The notes under the pieces were generated by a model, which was given only the letters and a program-made list of their open reading frames with translations, did not search any database and was not told where the DNA came from. This document shows positions 1 through 5,154 of a stretch of DNA of 5,154 bases, piece by piece. Where the stretch lies: assembly GCA_025361465.1 (NCBI GenBank), contig JANYAG010000194.1, forward strand, positions 1-5,154. Direction: 5' to 3'. Source of the DNA: Gemmatimonadota bacterium. GTDB taxonomy: Bacteria > Gemmatimonadota > Gemmatimonadetes > Gemmatimonadales > GWC2-71-9. How positions within the stretch are numbered: the stretch's first letter is position 1; each line of letters starts with the position of its first letter. The translations under genes and the position numbers were made by a program.

Positions 1-1281
1 CTCGTATTTCCATAGCTCGACCGCAATACCCGCCTTTGTCGTGGCAATCTCGTCCGGCTTGCCGTGACGGATGTAGGCGGCGCCACGATCATCCAGCAGC
101 GCCTGTAACGTACGAAAGGCGTGAAACGGAGTCGACGCGCCAATGGTCTTGGCCGCCATCGCCCGGTCAGCCACATCCTGCGGTTCGTCATAGTCCTCGG
201 GGTGACGCTGCAGCATCTCCTCGGCAAACCAGTCGACGGTCGAGCTCTGTCCTGCCGCCCTGTTGCGCCCGCTGCGGGGCAGCACCATGCGGAATGCGGT
301 CAGGGCGTATTCCATCCGCCGGTAGTGCTCGATCAATCGCGCTCCGTCCGGGCGCGCGTCCTGCACGTCCCGGCGCGACCAGAACGCCTTGAGCCAGTCT
401 TCGCGTCCAGTCACTGGCAGCGAATCCCATTGTGCCAGCTCGGCCGGCGAGGAGACCCAGGCGAGTTCCCTTCGGTAGGCCTGTCCGGTGAGCGAGGAAG
501 TGTCGGCGGCACCAGCGAAAAGCGCGGCGCGTCCGAGGTCGGCTTCACCAGTTCCGTAGAGGGCCCGCGCCAAAGCGAGTCGTACCACTCCGCTGTCGAT
601 GCCGCGCTGGTCGAGCGCCTGCTGGAAGAACGTCACGGCCTTCTCTGGGTGATTCGCCTCGAGTTCGAGCATCCCGGTCGCGTATCGTGCCGCACCCGGC
701 AGGCGTTGCTGCAACCGTTCCAGCATCGCCACTCGCTCACCAAGCCGCGCCGCTCCTTCCCGCGGTGTCGGCGTCATGGCCAGCGCCTCGAGCGCCTCCT
801 GGAAGGTCGAATCCAGTTCCAGCGCGCGCACCAGGGCGTACCCGGCCCCCGCCTCGAGGCTGACACCGACCGGAGACAGTGGTCCCTCGCGCGACGTCAT
901 GTTGGCGCGCCCCATCTGCAACCGCGCAATCCCCAGCGCATACCATCCCATCGGCCAGGTCGGCTCTTCCTCCGCGACACGACGCGTCAATTGCTCGGCC
1001 TTGTCGGCGTCGCCAACTGCCTGGGTGAACTCGGCCCGCTTGGCGACGATCAGTCCTTCGCACAGCCGCTTCAACGAACCAGGGCGGTCGGCACACCGCG
1101 TGGTGAGAGGCAACTCACTGCTGTTCTTCGCCCTGCCGATCTCGCGAAAGACCGAATCCACGAACCGCCGGTCGACGGGGGATTGGGCGGACAGTCTCGA
1201 AATGAGAAGGCAGCAGACGGCCGGGAACAGAAACCGCGTCCGTCGTCCCGGAACTCGCAGCAACCAGGGGGTGGTTGACAT
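1..1281 (-). CDS. Exported TPR-repeat protein with GWxTD-type domain, 3' partial
   Basis: The frame is open from an ATG at 1281 to the window edge, giving 427 residues with no stop; the C-terminus is missing. The N-terminus looks like a Sec signal peptide: basic MSTTPWLLRVPGRRTR, hydrophobic FLFPAVCCLLI (17-27), then SRLSA and likely cleavage near residue 32 before QSPVDRRF. TPR-like helices follow: WPMGWYALGIARLQMG (109-124), ALVRALELDSTFQEALEAL (149-167), ATGMLELEANHPEKAVTFF (202-220) and a helix pair near 232-262. From about 285 it matches GWxTD-domain proteins: DWLKAFWSRRD (295-305), LIEHYRRMEYAL (316-327) and DDRGAAYIRHGKPDEI (397-412), then VELWKYE. The eponymous GWxTD residues are replaced by ALLDD. 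No biochemical role is established for this family, which is common in Gemmatimonadota and Acidobacteriota. It starts 6 bases after the hydro-lyase small-subunit stop and lacks the AGGAG that precedes the other genes, so translation may be coupled. A functional link to the enzymes is unproven. The gene call is strong from codon-level protein character; the domain call is from memory of the family. Confidence 0.78.
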   Translation of the reverse strand, partial: MSTTPWLLRVPGRRTRFLFPAVCCLLISRLSAQSPVDRRFVDSVFREIGRAKNSSELPLTTRCADRPGSLKRLCEGLIVAKRAEFTQAVGDADKAEQLTRRVAEEEPTWPMGWYALGIARLQMGRANMTSREGPLSPVGVSLEAGAGYALVRALELDSTFQEALEALAMTPTPREGAARLGERVAMLERLQQRLPGAARYATGMLELEANHPEKAVTFFQQALDQRGIDSGVVRLALARALYGTGEADLGRAALFAGAADTSSLTGQAYRRELAWVSSPAELAQWDSLPVTGREDWLKAFWSRRDVQDARPDGARLIEHYRRMEYALTAFRMVLPRSGRNRAAGQSSTVDWFAEEMLQRHPEDYDEPQDVADRAMAAKTIGASTPFHAFRTLQALLDDRGAAYIRHGKPDEIATTKAGIAVELWKYE

Positions 1282-1287
1282 GGAGCC

Positions 1288-1779
1288 CTACCGGCGCGCC
1301 TTCAGCAAAGTCCTCGTGTAGGGAATCAAACCACCGGCGTCCATGATGCCCTTCCGCGAGGCCGGCATCTTCACCTGTGCGAACGCCTTGCCCGAGGTCT
1401 TGTTCATCACGCTGGTTTCGGTAATCTCCAGCTCGTCGCCCTCGCTGGCTTCCATGGTGGGGCAAAGCACCACCTTGAGGCCGAGGTTGATGCTGTTCTG
1501 CAGGAAGATGCGCGAGATCGACCGGGCGACGATGGTGAGGTCGTAGCCCTTCAGCGTCGAACACGCCTGCTCGCGGCTGGAGCCACAGCCGAAGTTCTCG
1601 CCCCCCACGATGATGCTGCCCGCAGGGAATTCCCGCGCCCGCAACCGGGCATTGAAGTCCGTGCGATCCGAGAAGGCAAACTGCGGTGTCTCCGAAGGCA
1701 GCACGGTGGCCATGAAGCGCCCCGGGTAGATGTCGTCGGTGCTGATGTCGTTCCCGAGCGCGATGATGACCTTGGCCAC
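1288..1779 (-). CDS. Aconitase-superfamily hydro-lyase small subunit, LeuD/HacB/DmdB type
   Basis: This swivel-domain subunit closes the active site over the LeuC-like large subunit and sets substrate specificity. It has 163 residues, typical of the archaeal-type small subunit. Visible motifs are ALGNDISTDDIYPGRF (7-22), the IIVGGENFGCGSSREQA signature (56-72), which includes the substrate-binding Ser-Ser-Arg, ARSISRIFLQNSINLGL (85-101) and the C-terminal MDAGGLIPYTR. The segment aligned to the YLRT/YLVY specificity loop of homoaconitase and isopropylmalate isomerase reads FMAT (22-25), so the loop Arg/Val position is Ala24. The start is a GTG at 1779 with AGGAG 6 bases upstream. In this frame the reading continues 61 codons upstream into the large-subunit gene, but that part is arginine/serine-rich, unlike LeuD, and overlaps the large subunit. 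The stop is TAG, followed six bases later and in the same frame by the ATG of the next gene. The family is certain. The physiological substrate is inferred from neighbours. Confidence 0.92.
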   Translation of the reverse strand: MAKVIIALGNDISTDDIYPGRFMATVLPSETPQFAFSDRTDFNARLRAREFPAGSIIVGGENFGCGSSREQACSTLKGYDLTIVARSISRIFLQNSINLGLKVVLCPTMEASEGDELEITETSVMNKTSGKAFAQVKMPASRKGIMDAGGLIPYTRTLLKARR

Positions 1780-1785
1780 GGCAGA

Positions 1786-1790
1786 CTCCT
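1786..1790 (-). promoter_or_regulatory. Ribosome binding site of the small hydro-lyase subunit gene
   Basis: AGGAG, preceded by C, lies 6 bases before the GTG at 1779. It decides the start because there is no ATG at the family N-terminus (AKVIIALGNDIS). It partly overlaps a small inverted repeat (1788-1800). Confidence 0.85.
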
Positions 1791-1800
1791 GCCTTGCAGG
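1788..1800 (-). repeat. Short inverted repeat overlapping the small-subunit ribosome binding site
   Basis: On the minus strand, CCTGC-AAG-GCAGG forms a perfect 5-bp GC-rich stem with a 3-base loop between the large-subunit stop (TAA, 1804-1802) and the small-subunit GTG. The 3' arm contains the first three bases of AGGAG. It could couple small-subunit translation to that of the large subunit by hiding the site until a ribosome arrives. Such a short repeat can also arise by chance in GC-rich DNA, and it has no U-tract, so it is not a terminator. Confidence 0.35.
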
Positions 1801-1801
1801 G

Positions 1802-3088
1802 TTAGCGGATTCTCGGATCGGTGATGACGCCGGTGATTGCCGACGCCGCCGCGACGGCCGGGCTGCAGAGGTAGACCTCGGACTTGGGATTGCCCATGCG
1901 CCCCTTGAAGTTGCGATTGGTCGTGCTGAGCGCGGTCTCGTTGTCGCCGAGTGCCCCCTCATGCACGCCGAGGCAGGGGCCGCACCCCGCGTTCATCACC
2001 ACCGCGCCGGCGCGCATCAGGTCCTGAACGTACCCTTGTTCGAGCGCCTGCGCGAAGATGCGCCCGGAGGCCGGGAAGACCAGCATGCGGGTGCCCTGCG
2101 CCACCTTCTTGCCGCGCAGGATGCCGGCCGCCATCGCCAGGTCGTCAAGGCGCCCGTTGGTGCAGCTGCCGATGACGATCTGCTGAACCCGGGTGCCCTG
2201 CACCGCGCTGATCGGCTTGACGTTGTCCACGGTGTGCGGGCAGGCAATCTGGGGCACCAGCGACGAGACATCGACGGCGACGGTGCGGATGTACTGCGCG
2301 TCGGCGTCCGGCCTGACGCAAGGAATCGGGTCGGTCACCCCCGATTCCTCGCGGAGATAGCGCACCGTCTCCTCGTCCCCCGGCACGATGCCGGAAGTGG
2401 CGCCCGCCTCCACGCTCATGTTGCAGATGGCGATGCGGCCGCTGGTGCTCATCCGGCGAATGGTCTCGCCGTGGAACTCCAGCACCTTGTAGTTGGCGCC
2501 CTGGGCGGTGAGCGTGCCGATGACGTTGAGGATCAGGTCCTTGGCGCCGACGAATGGCGGGAACTCCCCGCTGACCACCACCTTGATCGTCTCCGGCACT
2601 TCGATGTTCACCGCGAACCCGAGGCTCCAGACCGAGGCCATTTCGGTGGCGCCGATGCCGAAGGAGAAGGCACCGAGCGCACCATGTGATGTCGTGTGGG
2701 AATCGGTTCCCACCACAACGTAGCCGGGGCGGACGTAGCCGAATTCGGGCAGGATCTGGTGGCAGATGCCGCCGGTATCGCCACGGATGTCATGGAACTT
2801 GGCGATGCCGTTGGCGGCGGCGAACTCGCGGACCTTCTTCTGGTTGGTCGCCGTCTTGGGCGATTCGGCCGGCACCCGATGATCGAAGATGATCGCCACT
2901 CGCGACGGATCCCAGATCGTCGGCTCGAGGCCGGTCCCCTCGAAGACTTCCTGGAACTGGTTGATCACGAGGGCGGCATTCTCGTGGGACATCGCGAGAT
3001 CAACCTTTGGTTCGACCACATCCCCGGCGGCCACCGAAGGCAGCCCGGCCGCTCGCGCCAGAATCTTTTCTGCAACGGTCATTGCCAC
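1802..3088 (-). CDS. Aconitase-superfamily hydro-lyase large subunit, LeuC/HacA/DmdA type
   Basis: This is the [4Fe-4S] catalytic subunit of a two-subunit hydratase/dehydratase acting on hydroxydicarboxylates. It works with the small subunit encoded 22 bases downstream. The 428 residues match the shorter archaeal-type LeuC/homoaconitase/dimethylmaleate-hydratase branch rather than the roughly 470-residue enterobacterial LeuC. Key motifs are FDH (68-70), HDIRGDTGGICHQILPE (99-115), GTDSHTTSHGALG (127-139), GSCTNGRLDDL with cluster ligand Cys309, NAGCGPCLG with cluster ligands Cys369 and Cys372, and the STTNRNFKGRMG signature (388-399). All three cluster cysteines are present, so the enzyme should be active. 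The start is a GTG at 3088 with AGGAG 5 bases upstream, giving a MAMTVAEKIL start like the usual MGMT-AEKIL of relatives. An ATG two codons later (3082) is the alternative, with an 11-base spacing. Automated tools would name it 3-isopropylmalate dehydratase, but leuA and leuB are not nearby and the CoA-transferase and lyase neighbours point to catabolism, for example citraconate hydration. Confidence 0.92.
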   Translation of the reverse strand: MAMTVAEKILARAAGLPSVAAGDVVEPKVDLAMSHENAALVINQFQEVFEGTGLEPTIWDPSRVAIIFDHRVPAESPKTATNQKKVREFAAANGIAKFHDIRGDTGGICHQILPEFGYVRPGYVVVGTDSHTTSHGALGAFSFGIGATEMASVWSLGFAVNIEVPETIKVVVSGEFPPFVGAKDLILNVIGTLTAQGANYKVLEFHGETIRRMSTSGRIAICNMSVEAGATSGIVPGDEETVRYLREESGVTDPIPCVRPDADAQYIRTVAVDVSSLVPQIACPHTVDNVKPISAVQGTRVQQIVIGSCTNGRLDDLAMAAGILRGKKVAQGTRMLVFPASGRIFAQALEQGYVQDLMRAGAVVMNAGCGPCLGVHEGALGDNETALSTTNRNFKGRMGNPKSEVYLCSPAVAAASAITGVITDPRIR

Positions 3089-3093
3089 AAGAA

Positions 3094-3098
3094 CTCCT
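3094..3098 (-). promoter_or_regulatory. Ribosome binding site of the large hydro-lyase subunit gene
   Basis: AGGAG, preceded by C, lies just after the CoA-transferase stop, 5 bases before the GTG at 3088 and 11 bases before the ATG at 3082. The spacing favours the GTG, although the shorter ATG form cannot be excluded. Confidence 0.75.
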
Positions 3099-3099
3099 G

Positions 3100-4302
3100 T
3101 CAGATGACGCCCTTGGTCCTGAGAGCAGCCTGGTCGGCCTCGGAGAGGCCGAGTGCCGAGTACATCTCGCGGTTGTGCTCGCCCAGCGTCGGCGGCGGTG
3201 CCTCCACCGCGCCCGGGGTCTTCTCGAACAGCGCCGTGAGACCGAACACCTCAATGTCGCCGAAGCCTTCCAGCAGCACGGTCTTCAGCACGTCCCGGTG
3301 CTGCACCTGCGGTTGCCGTAGCGCCTCGTCGAGCGTGAGGATCGCCCCGCTGGGCACGTCGGCCGCATTGAGCGCCACGACCCACTCGGCGGTGCTCTTG
3401 GTGGCCAGCTTTGCCTCCAGCAGAGGCGTGAGCGCCTTGCGGTTCTTCTTCCGGGTGTCGCGCTCCTGAAAGCGCGGGTCTGCCTTGAGTTCGGAAACAC
3501 CCAGCACGTCGCACACCGCTTCCCATTGCTCCTGCTTGTTGGCCGCTATGTTGATGAACCCGTCCTGGGTCCTGAACGTGCCGCTCGGAGCGGCCGTGAA
3601 GTTGTCGTTGCCCATCACGACCGGCTGCTTGCCGCCGATCAGCAGGTTGGCAGCCACCCACCCCATCAGCGGCATGATCGAGTCGAGAAGGGCGATGTCG
3701 ATGAACTGCCCTTCGCCCGTTCGTTCTCTGTGGAACAACGCCGCCATCACGGCAAACGCCGCGTTCATGCCGCCCACCGTGTCGCAGACCGGGAAGCCCG
3801 TGCGAAGCGGGTTGAGACGCTCGTCGCCGTTGACGGCCATCTCTCCGGACAGACCCTGGATGATCTGATCGTAGGCGGGTTTCATCGAATCAGGTCCGGT
3901 CTGACCGAACCCCGAGATCGCGCAGTAGACCAGCTTCGGGTTGAGCTCGGCCAATACCTTGTAGCCGAGCCCGAGCCGATCCATCACGCCAGGGCGGAAG
4001 TTCTCGATCACGACGTCAGCGTCCTTGACGAGCTTCTTGAAGATCTCCTTGCCTTCGGCGCTCTTGGTATTGAGCGTGACCGACTTCTTGTTGGAGTTCT
4101 GCGCCAGGAAGCTGGTGCCCATGAGCTTCTTGTTGTAGTCGGGCACGATCCCGAGCTTGCGCGCGAGATCGCCGTCCTTCGGATTCTCGATCTTGATCAC
4201 CTCAGCCCCGAGCAGGGCCAGGTGAAGGGAGGCAAACGGGCCTGAAAGGACGTTGGTGAGGTCGAGTACCCTGATGCCTTCGAGCATGCGCATCTTGGTC
4301 AT
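3100..4302 (-). CDS. Class III (CaiB/BaiF family) CoA-transferase
   Basis: This enzyme transfers CoA from a donor such as succinyl-CoA to a carboxylic acid in the cytoplasm, probably making the CoA ester that the upstream lyase cleaves. It has 400 residues, the usual length for the family. The N-terminal Rossmann-like part starts with LEGIRVLDLTNVLSGPF (7-23), followed by LGAEVIKIENPKDGD (31-45) and the ENFRPGVMDRLGLGY motif (100-114). The nucleophile is Asp174 in GFPVCDTVGG, aligned to Asp169 of formyl-CoA transferase and followed by the RTGEGQFIDIALLDS strand (194-208). The C-terminal DPRF...R...R block (275-288) and the HRDV motif (335-338) are also present. The ATG at 4302 is chosen because AGGAG lies 6 bases upstream and the family's conserved N-terminus begins a few residues later. 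The same frame stays open far upstream inside the lyase gene, but those residues are an out-of-frame translation of it. Succinyl-CoA:(R)-citramalate and succinyl-CoA:glutarate/HMG transferases belong to this class. The exact acid is inferred. Confidence 0.93.
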   Translation of the reverse strand: MTKMRMLEGIRVLDLTNVLSGPFASLHLALLGAEVIKIENPKDGDLARKLGIVPDYNKKLMGTSFLAQNSNKKSVTLNTKSAEGKEIFKKLVKDADVVIENFRPGVMDRLGLGYKVLAELNPKLVYCAISGFGQTGPDSMKPAYDQIIQGLSGEMAVNGDERLNPLRTGFPVCDTVGGMNAAFAVMAALFHRERTGEGQFIDIALLDSIMPLMGWVAANLLIGGKQPVVMGNDNFTAAPSGTFRTQDGFINIAANKQEQWEAVCDVLGVSELKADPRFQERDTRKKNRKALTPLLEAKLATKSTAEWVVALNAADVPSGAILTLDEALRQPQVQHRDVLKTVLLEGFGDIEVFGLTALFEKTPGAVEAPPPTLGEHNREMYSALGLSEADQAALRTKGVI

Positions 4303-4308
4303 GATTCG

Positions 4309-4313
4309 CTCCT
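4309..4313 (-). promoter_or_regulatory. Ribosome binding site of the CoA-transferase gene
   Basis: AGGAG, preceded by C, sits 6 bases before the ATG at 4302 and lies in the 14-base gap after the lyase stop. It fixes the start of the CoA-transferase even though its frame is open for another 276 codons upstream. Confidence 0.85.
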
Positions 4314-4316
4314 GAT

Positions 4317-5154
4317 TCAGTAGGGAATGGGCTCGGTCTTGTAGACGCGTCCCATCATGTCGCGCGAGAAGAACGCAGCGACGGACCTTGCCACCTCGTT
4401 GAGCTTGTTGAGGTCGATGTCCTTGCGATCTCCATTGCGCTGCAGGCTGTGCACCAGGTCTTCGGTCGCCACGTTGCCGGCCAGGACCTTGGTGAACGGA
4501 CAACCGCCGATTCCCGCAAAGCAGGTCTCGAAGGAAGTCACGCCCATCTGCATCGCCGTGTAGATGTTCGCCATGCCCAGGCCGTAGGTATCGTGGAAGT
4601 GGCAGGTGCACTGCAGGTCGTCGGCCAGCTTGAAGAGCTCGCCGAACAGTCGCTTGACCTGCTCCGGGTGGGCATGGCCAGCGGTGTCGGCGAGGCTGAT
4701 GTTGCGCAGCCCGGCGTCGACGTAACGACGGACCATTTCGACCACGCGCTCCTGCGGTACGCGGCCTTCGAAGCCGCAACCGAAGGCGCATTGCACGCTG
4801 ACCTGCACCTGCTTGCCCGCTTGCATCGCGCTCTTCGCCATTGCGATGATGCGCGTCTGCGAGTCGAGAGTGGTTGCGCCGACGTTCTTCTTGGAGTGGG
4901 TCTCGCTGGCCGAAGCGCCCATGCACAGCATCTCGACGCCGCAGGCCACGGCACGCTCCAGCCCCTTTTCGTTGAGCACCAGGCCGCTGAGCACGGTGGA
5001 GCCCTTGTCCTCGGCGGCCAGCGCGCGAAACAGATCGTCGGTATCCGCCATCTGCGGCAGCTTCTCCTTGTGTACGAAGGAGCCCACCTGAATGATGTCC
5101 ACCCGCGATGCGATGAGCCCGCGAATCCAAGCGAGCTTCTGATCGGCCGGGACG
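4317..5154 (-). CDS. HMG-CoA lyase-like (HMGL/DRE-TIM) acyl-CoA lyase, 5' partial; candidate (R)-citramalyl-CoA lyase
   Basis: This is a cytoplasmic retro-Claisen lyase that splits a 3-hydroxyacyl-CoA to acetyl-CoA plus a keto acid. The visible part is 278 residues and the frame is open to the window edge (VPADQKLAWIRG...), so a GTG at 5102 is internal, not the start. About 15-20 N-terminal residues are missing, including the expected Arg-Asp pair that opens the barrel. Visible HMGL signatures, numbered from the first whole codon: SFV...LPQMAD (25-37), CAFGCGFEGRVP (121-132), SLADT with metal-site Asp156, HFHDTYG with metal-ligand His185 and His187, the GIGGCPF loop with catalytic Cys218, and AGNVATEDL with Asn227. 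The Glu that HMG-CoA lyases carry before the first SFV motif is Gln22 here. It is the first visible gene of the cluster and ends 14 bases before the CoA-transferase start, which would supply its CoA-ester substrate. The family call is firm. The substrate (citramalyl-CoA, HMG-CoA or another) is inferred from context. Confidence 0.9.
   Translation of the reverse strand, partial: VPADQKLAWIRGLIASRVDIIQVGSFVHKEKLPQMADTDDLFRALAAEDKGSTVLSGLVLNEKGLERAVACGVEMLCMGASASETHSKKNVGATTLDSQTRIIAMAKSAMQAGKQVQVSVQCAFGCGFEGRVPQERVVEMVRRYVDAGLRNISLADTAGHAHPEQVKRLFGELFKLADDLQCTCHFHDTYGLGMANIYTAMQMGVTSFETCFAGIGGCPFTKVLAGNVATEDLVHSLQRNGDRKDIDLNKLNEVARSVAAFFSRDMMGRVYKTEPIPY

Noticed and set aside
121..1278. Long plus-strand open frame of 385 codons
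   Set aside because: It is antisense to the TPR/GWxTD gene, has Arg/Pro/Gly/His-rich composition with no recognisable domain, and the minus strand encodes a coherent exported protein over the same bases.
1177..1281. Tat signal or lipoprotein signal on the GWxTD protein
   Set aside because: The Arg pair is not followed by the xFLK pattern, and the Cys pair lacks Gly/Ala/Ser before it, so a plain Sec signal peptide is the simplest reading.
1288..1962. Extended 224-residue form of the small hydro-lyase subunit
   Set aside because: The extra 61 residues are Arg/Ser/Pro-rich, overlap the large subunit and have no LeuD counterpart; the GTG at 1779 has a well-placed AGGAG.
1730..2689. Plus-strand open frame of 319 codons
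   Set aside because: It is antisense to the LeuC-like gene; its Asp/His/Arg-rich composition is the usual mirror of a GC-rich gene and shows no domain.
1802..3088. Simple assignment as leucine-pathway 3-isopropylmalate dehydratase (leuC/leuD)
   Set aside because: The family is right, but the neighbours are acyl-CoA catabolic enzymes, no leuA or leuB is present in the window, and the small-subunit loop is atypical; no gene symbol was given.
3526..4245. Plus-strand open frame of 239 codons
   Set aside because: It is antisense to the CoA-transferase gene, which has all family motifs and a ribosome binding site.
4317..5102. Lyase starting at the GTG at 5102
   Set aside because: Upstream in-frame codons to the window edge (VPADQKLAWIRGLIASR) match the HMG-CoA lyase N-terminal helix, so the GTG is internal.
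3100..5130. A 676-residue fusion protein ending in the CoA-transferase
   Set aside because: The first 276 codons are an out-of-frame reading of the lyase gene (Arg/Gly-rich, no domain); AGGAG 6 bases before the ATG at 4302 marks the real start.

Overview
The window is one GC-rich, co-directional gene cluster read entirely on the minus strand, so it is described from right to left. It holds five protein genes with intergenic gaps of only 14, 11, 22 and 6 bases. No stretch longer than a few tens of bases lacks a gene, and I see no RNA gene, mobile element, CRISPR array, or obvious promoter or terminator. The promoter of the cluster must lie beyond the right edge.

In transcription order: (1) an HMG-CoA lyase-like enzyme, cut at its N-terminus by the window end (5154-4317); (2) a class III (CaiB/BaiF) CoA-transferase (4302-3100); (3) the large iron-sulfur subunit (3088-1802) and (4) the small subunit (1779-1288) of an aconitase-superfamily hydro-lyase of the LeuC/LeuD type; (5) an exported TPR/GWxTD-type protein starting at 1281 and running off the left edge. 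Gene 5 was found by reading the minus strand codon by codon. Its frame is open from 1281 to base 1, which gives 427 residues.

Genes 1-4 fit a catabolic module better than leucine biosynthesis. A hydro-lyase can add water to a branched unsaturated diacid, a class III transferase can activate the resulting tertiary or branched hydroxydiacid to its CoA ester, and an HMGL-type lyase can split it by retro-Claisen cleavage. The best-fitting substrate set is citraconate -> (R)-citramalate -> (R)-citramalyl-CoA -> pyruvate + acetyl-CoA. HMG/HMG-CoA or another methyl-branched C5-C6 diacid is the main alternative. No leuA or leuB is visible. Two specificity- or catalysis-linked positions look divergent: the small-subunit substrate loop reads FMAT, and the lyase has Gln where HMG-CoA lyases carry a catalytic Glu. 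Both suggest that the default names (3-isopropylmalate dehydratase, HMG-CoA lyase) should not be taken literally.

The organism is uncertain. GWxTD-domain proteins with TPR repeats and an LSAQ-type signal peptide end are typical of Gemmatimonadota and also occur in Acidobacteriota, so one of these phyla is my best guess. The four enzyme genes resemble families that are common in Proteobacteria and could be native or acquired. This is mostly ordinary metabolism, and I found no evidence of an exotic system such as defence, a mobile element or an RNA element.
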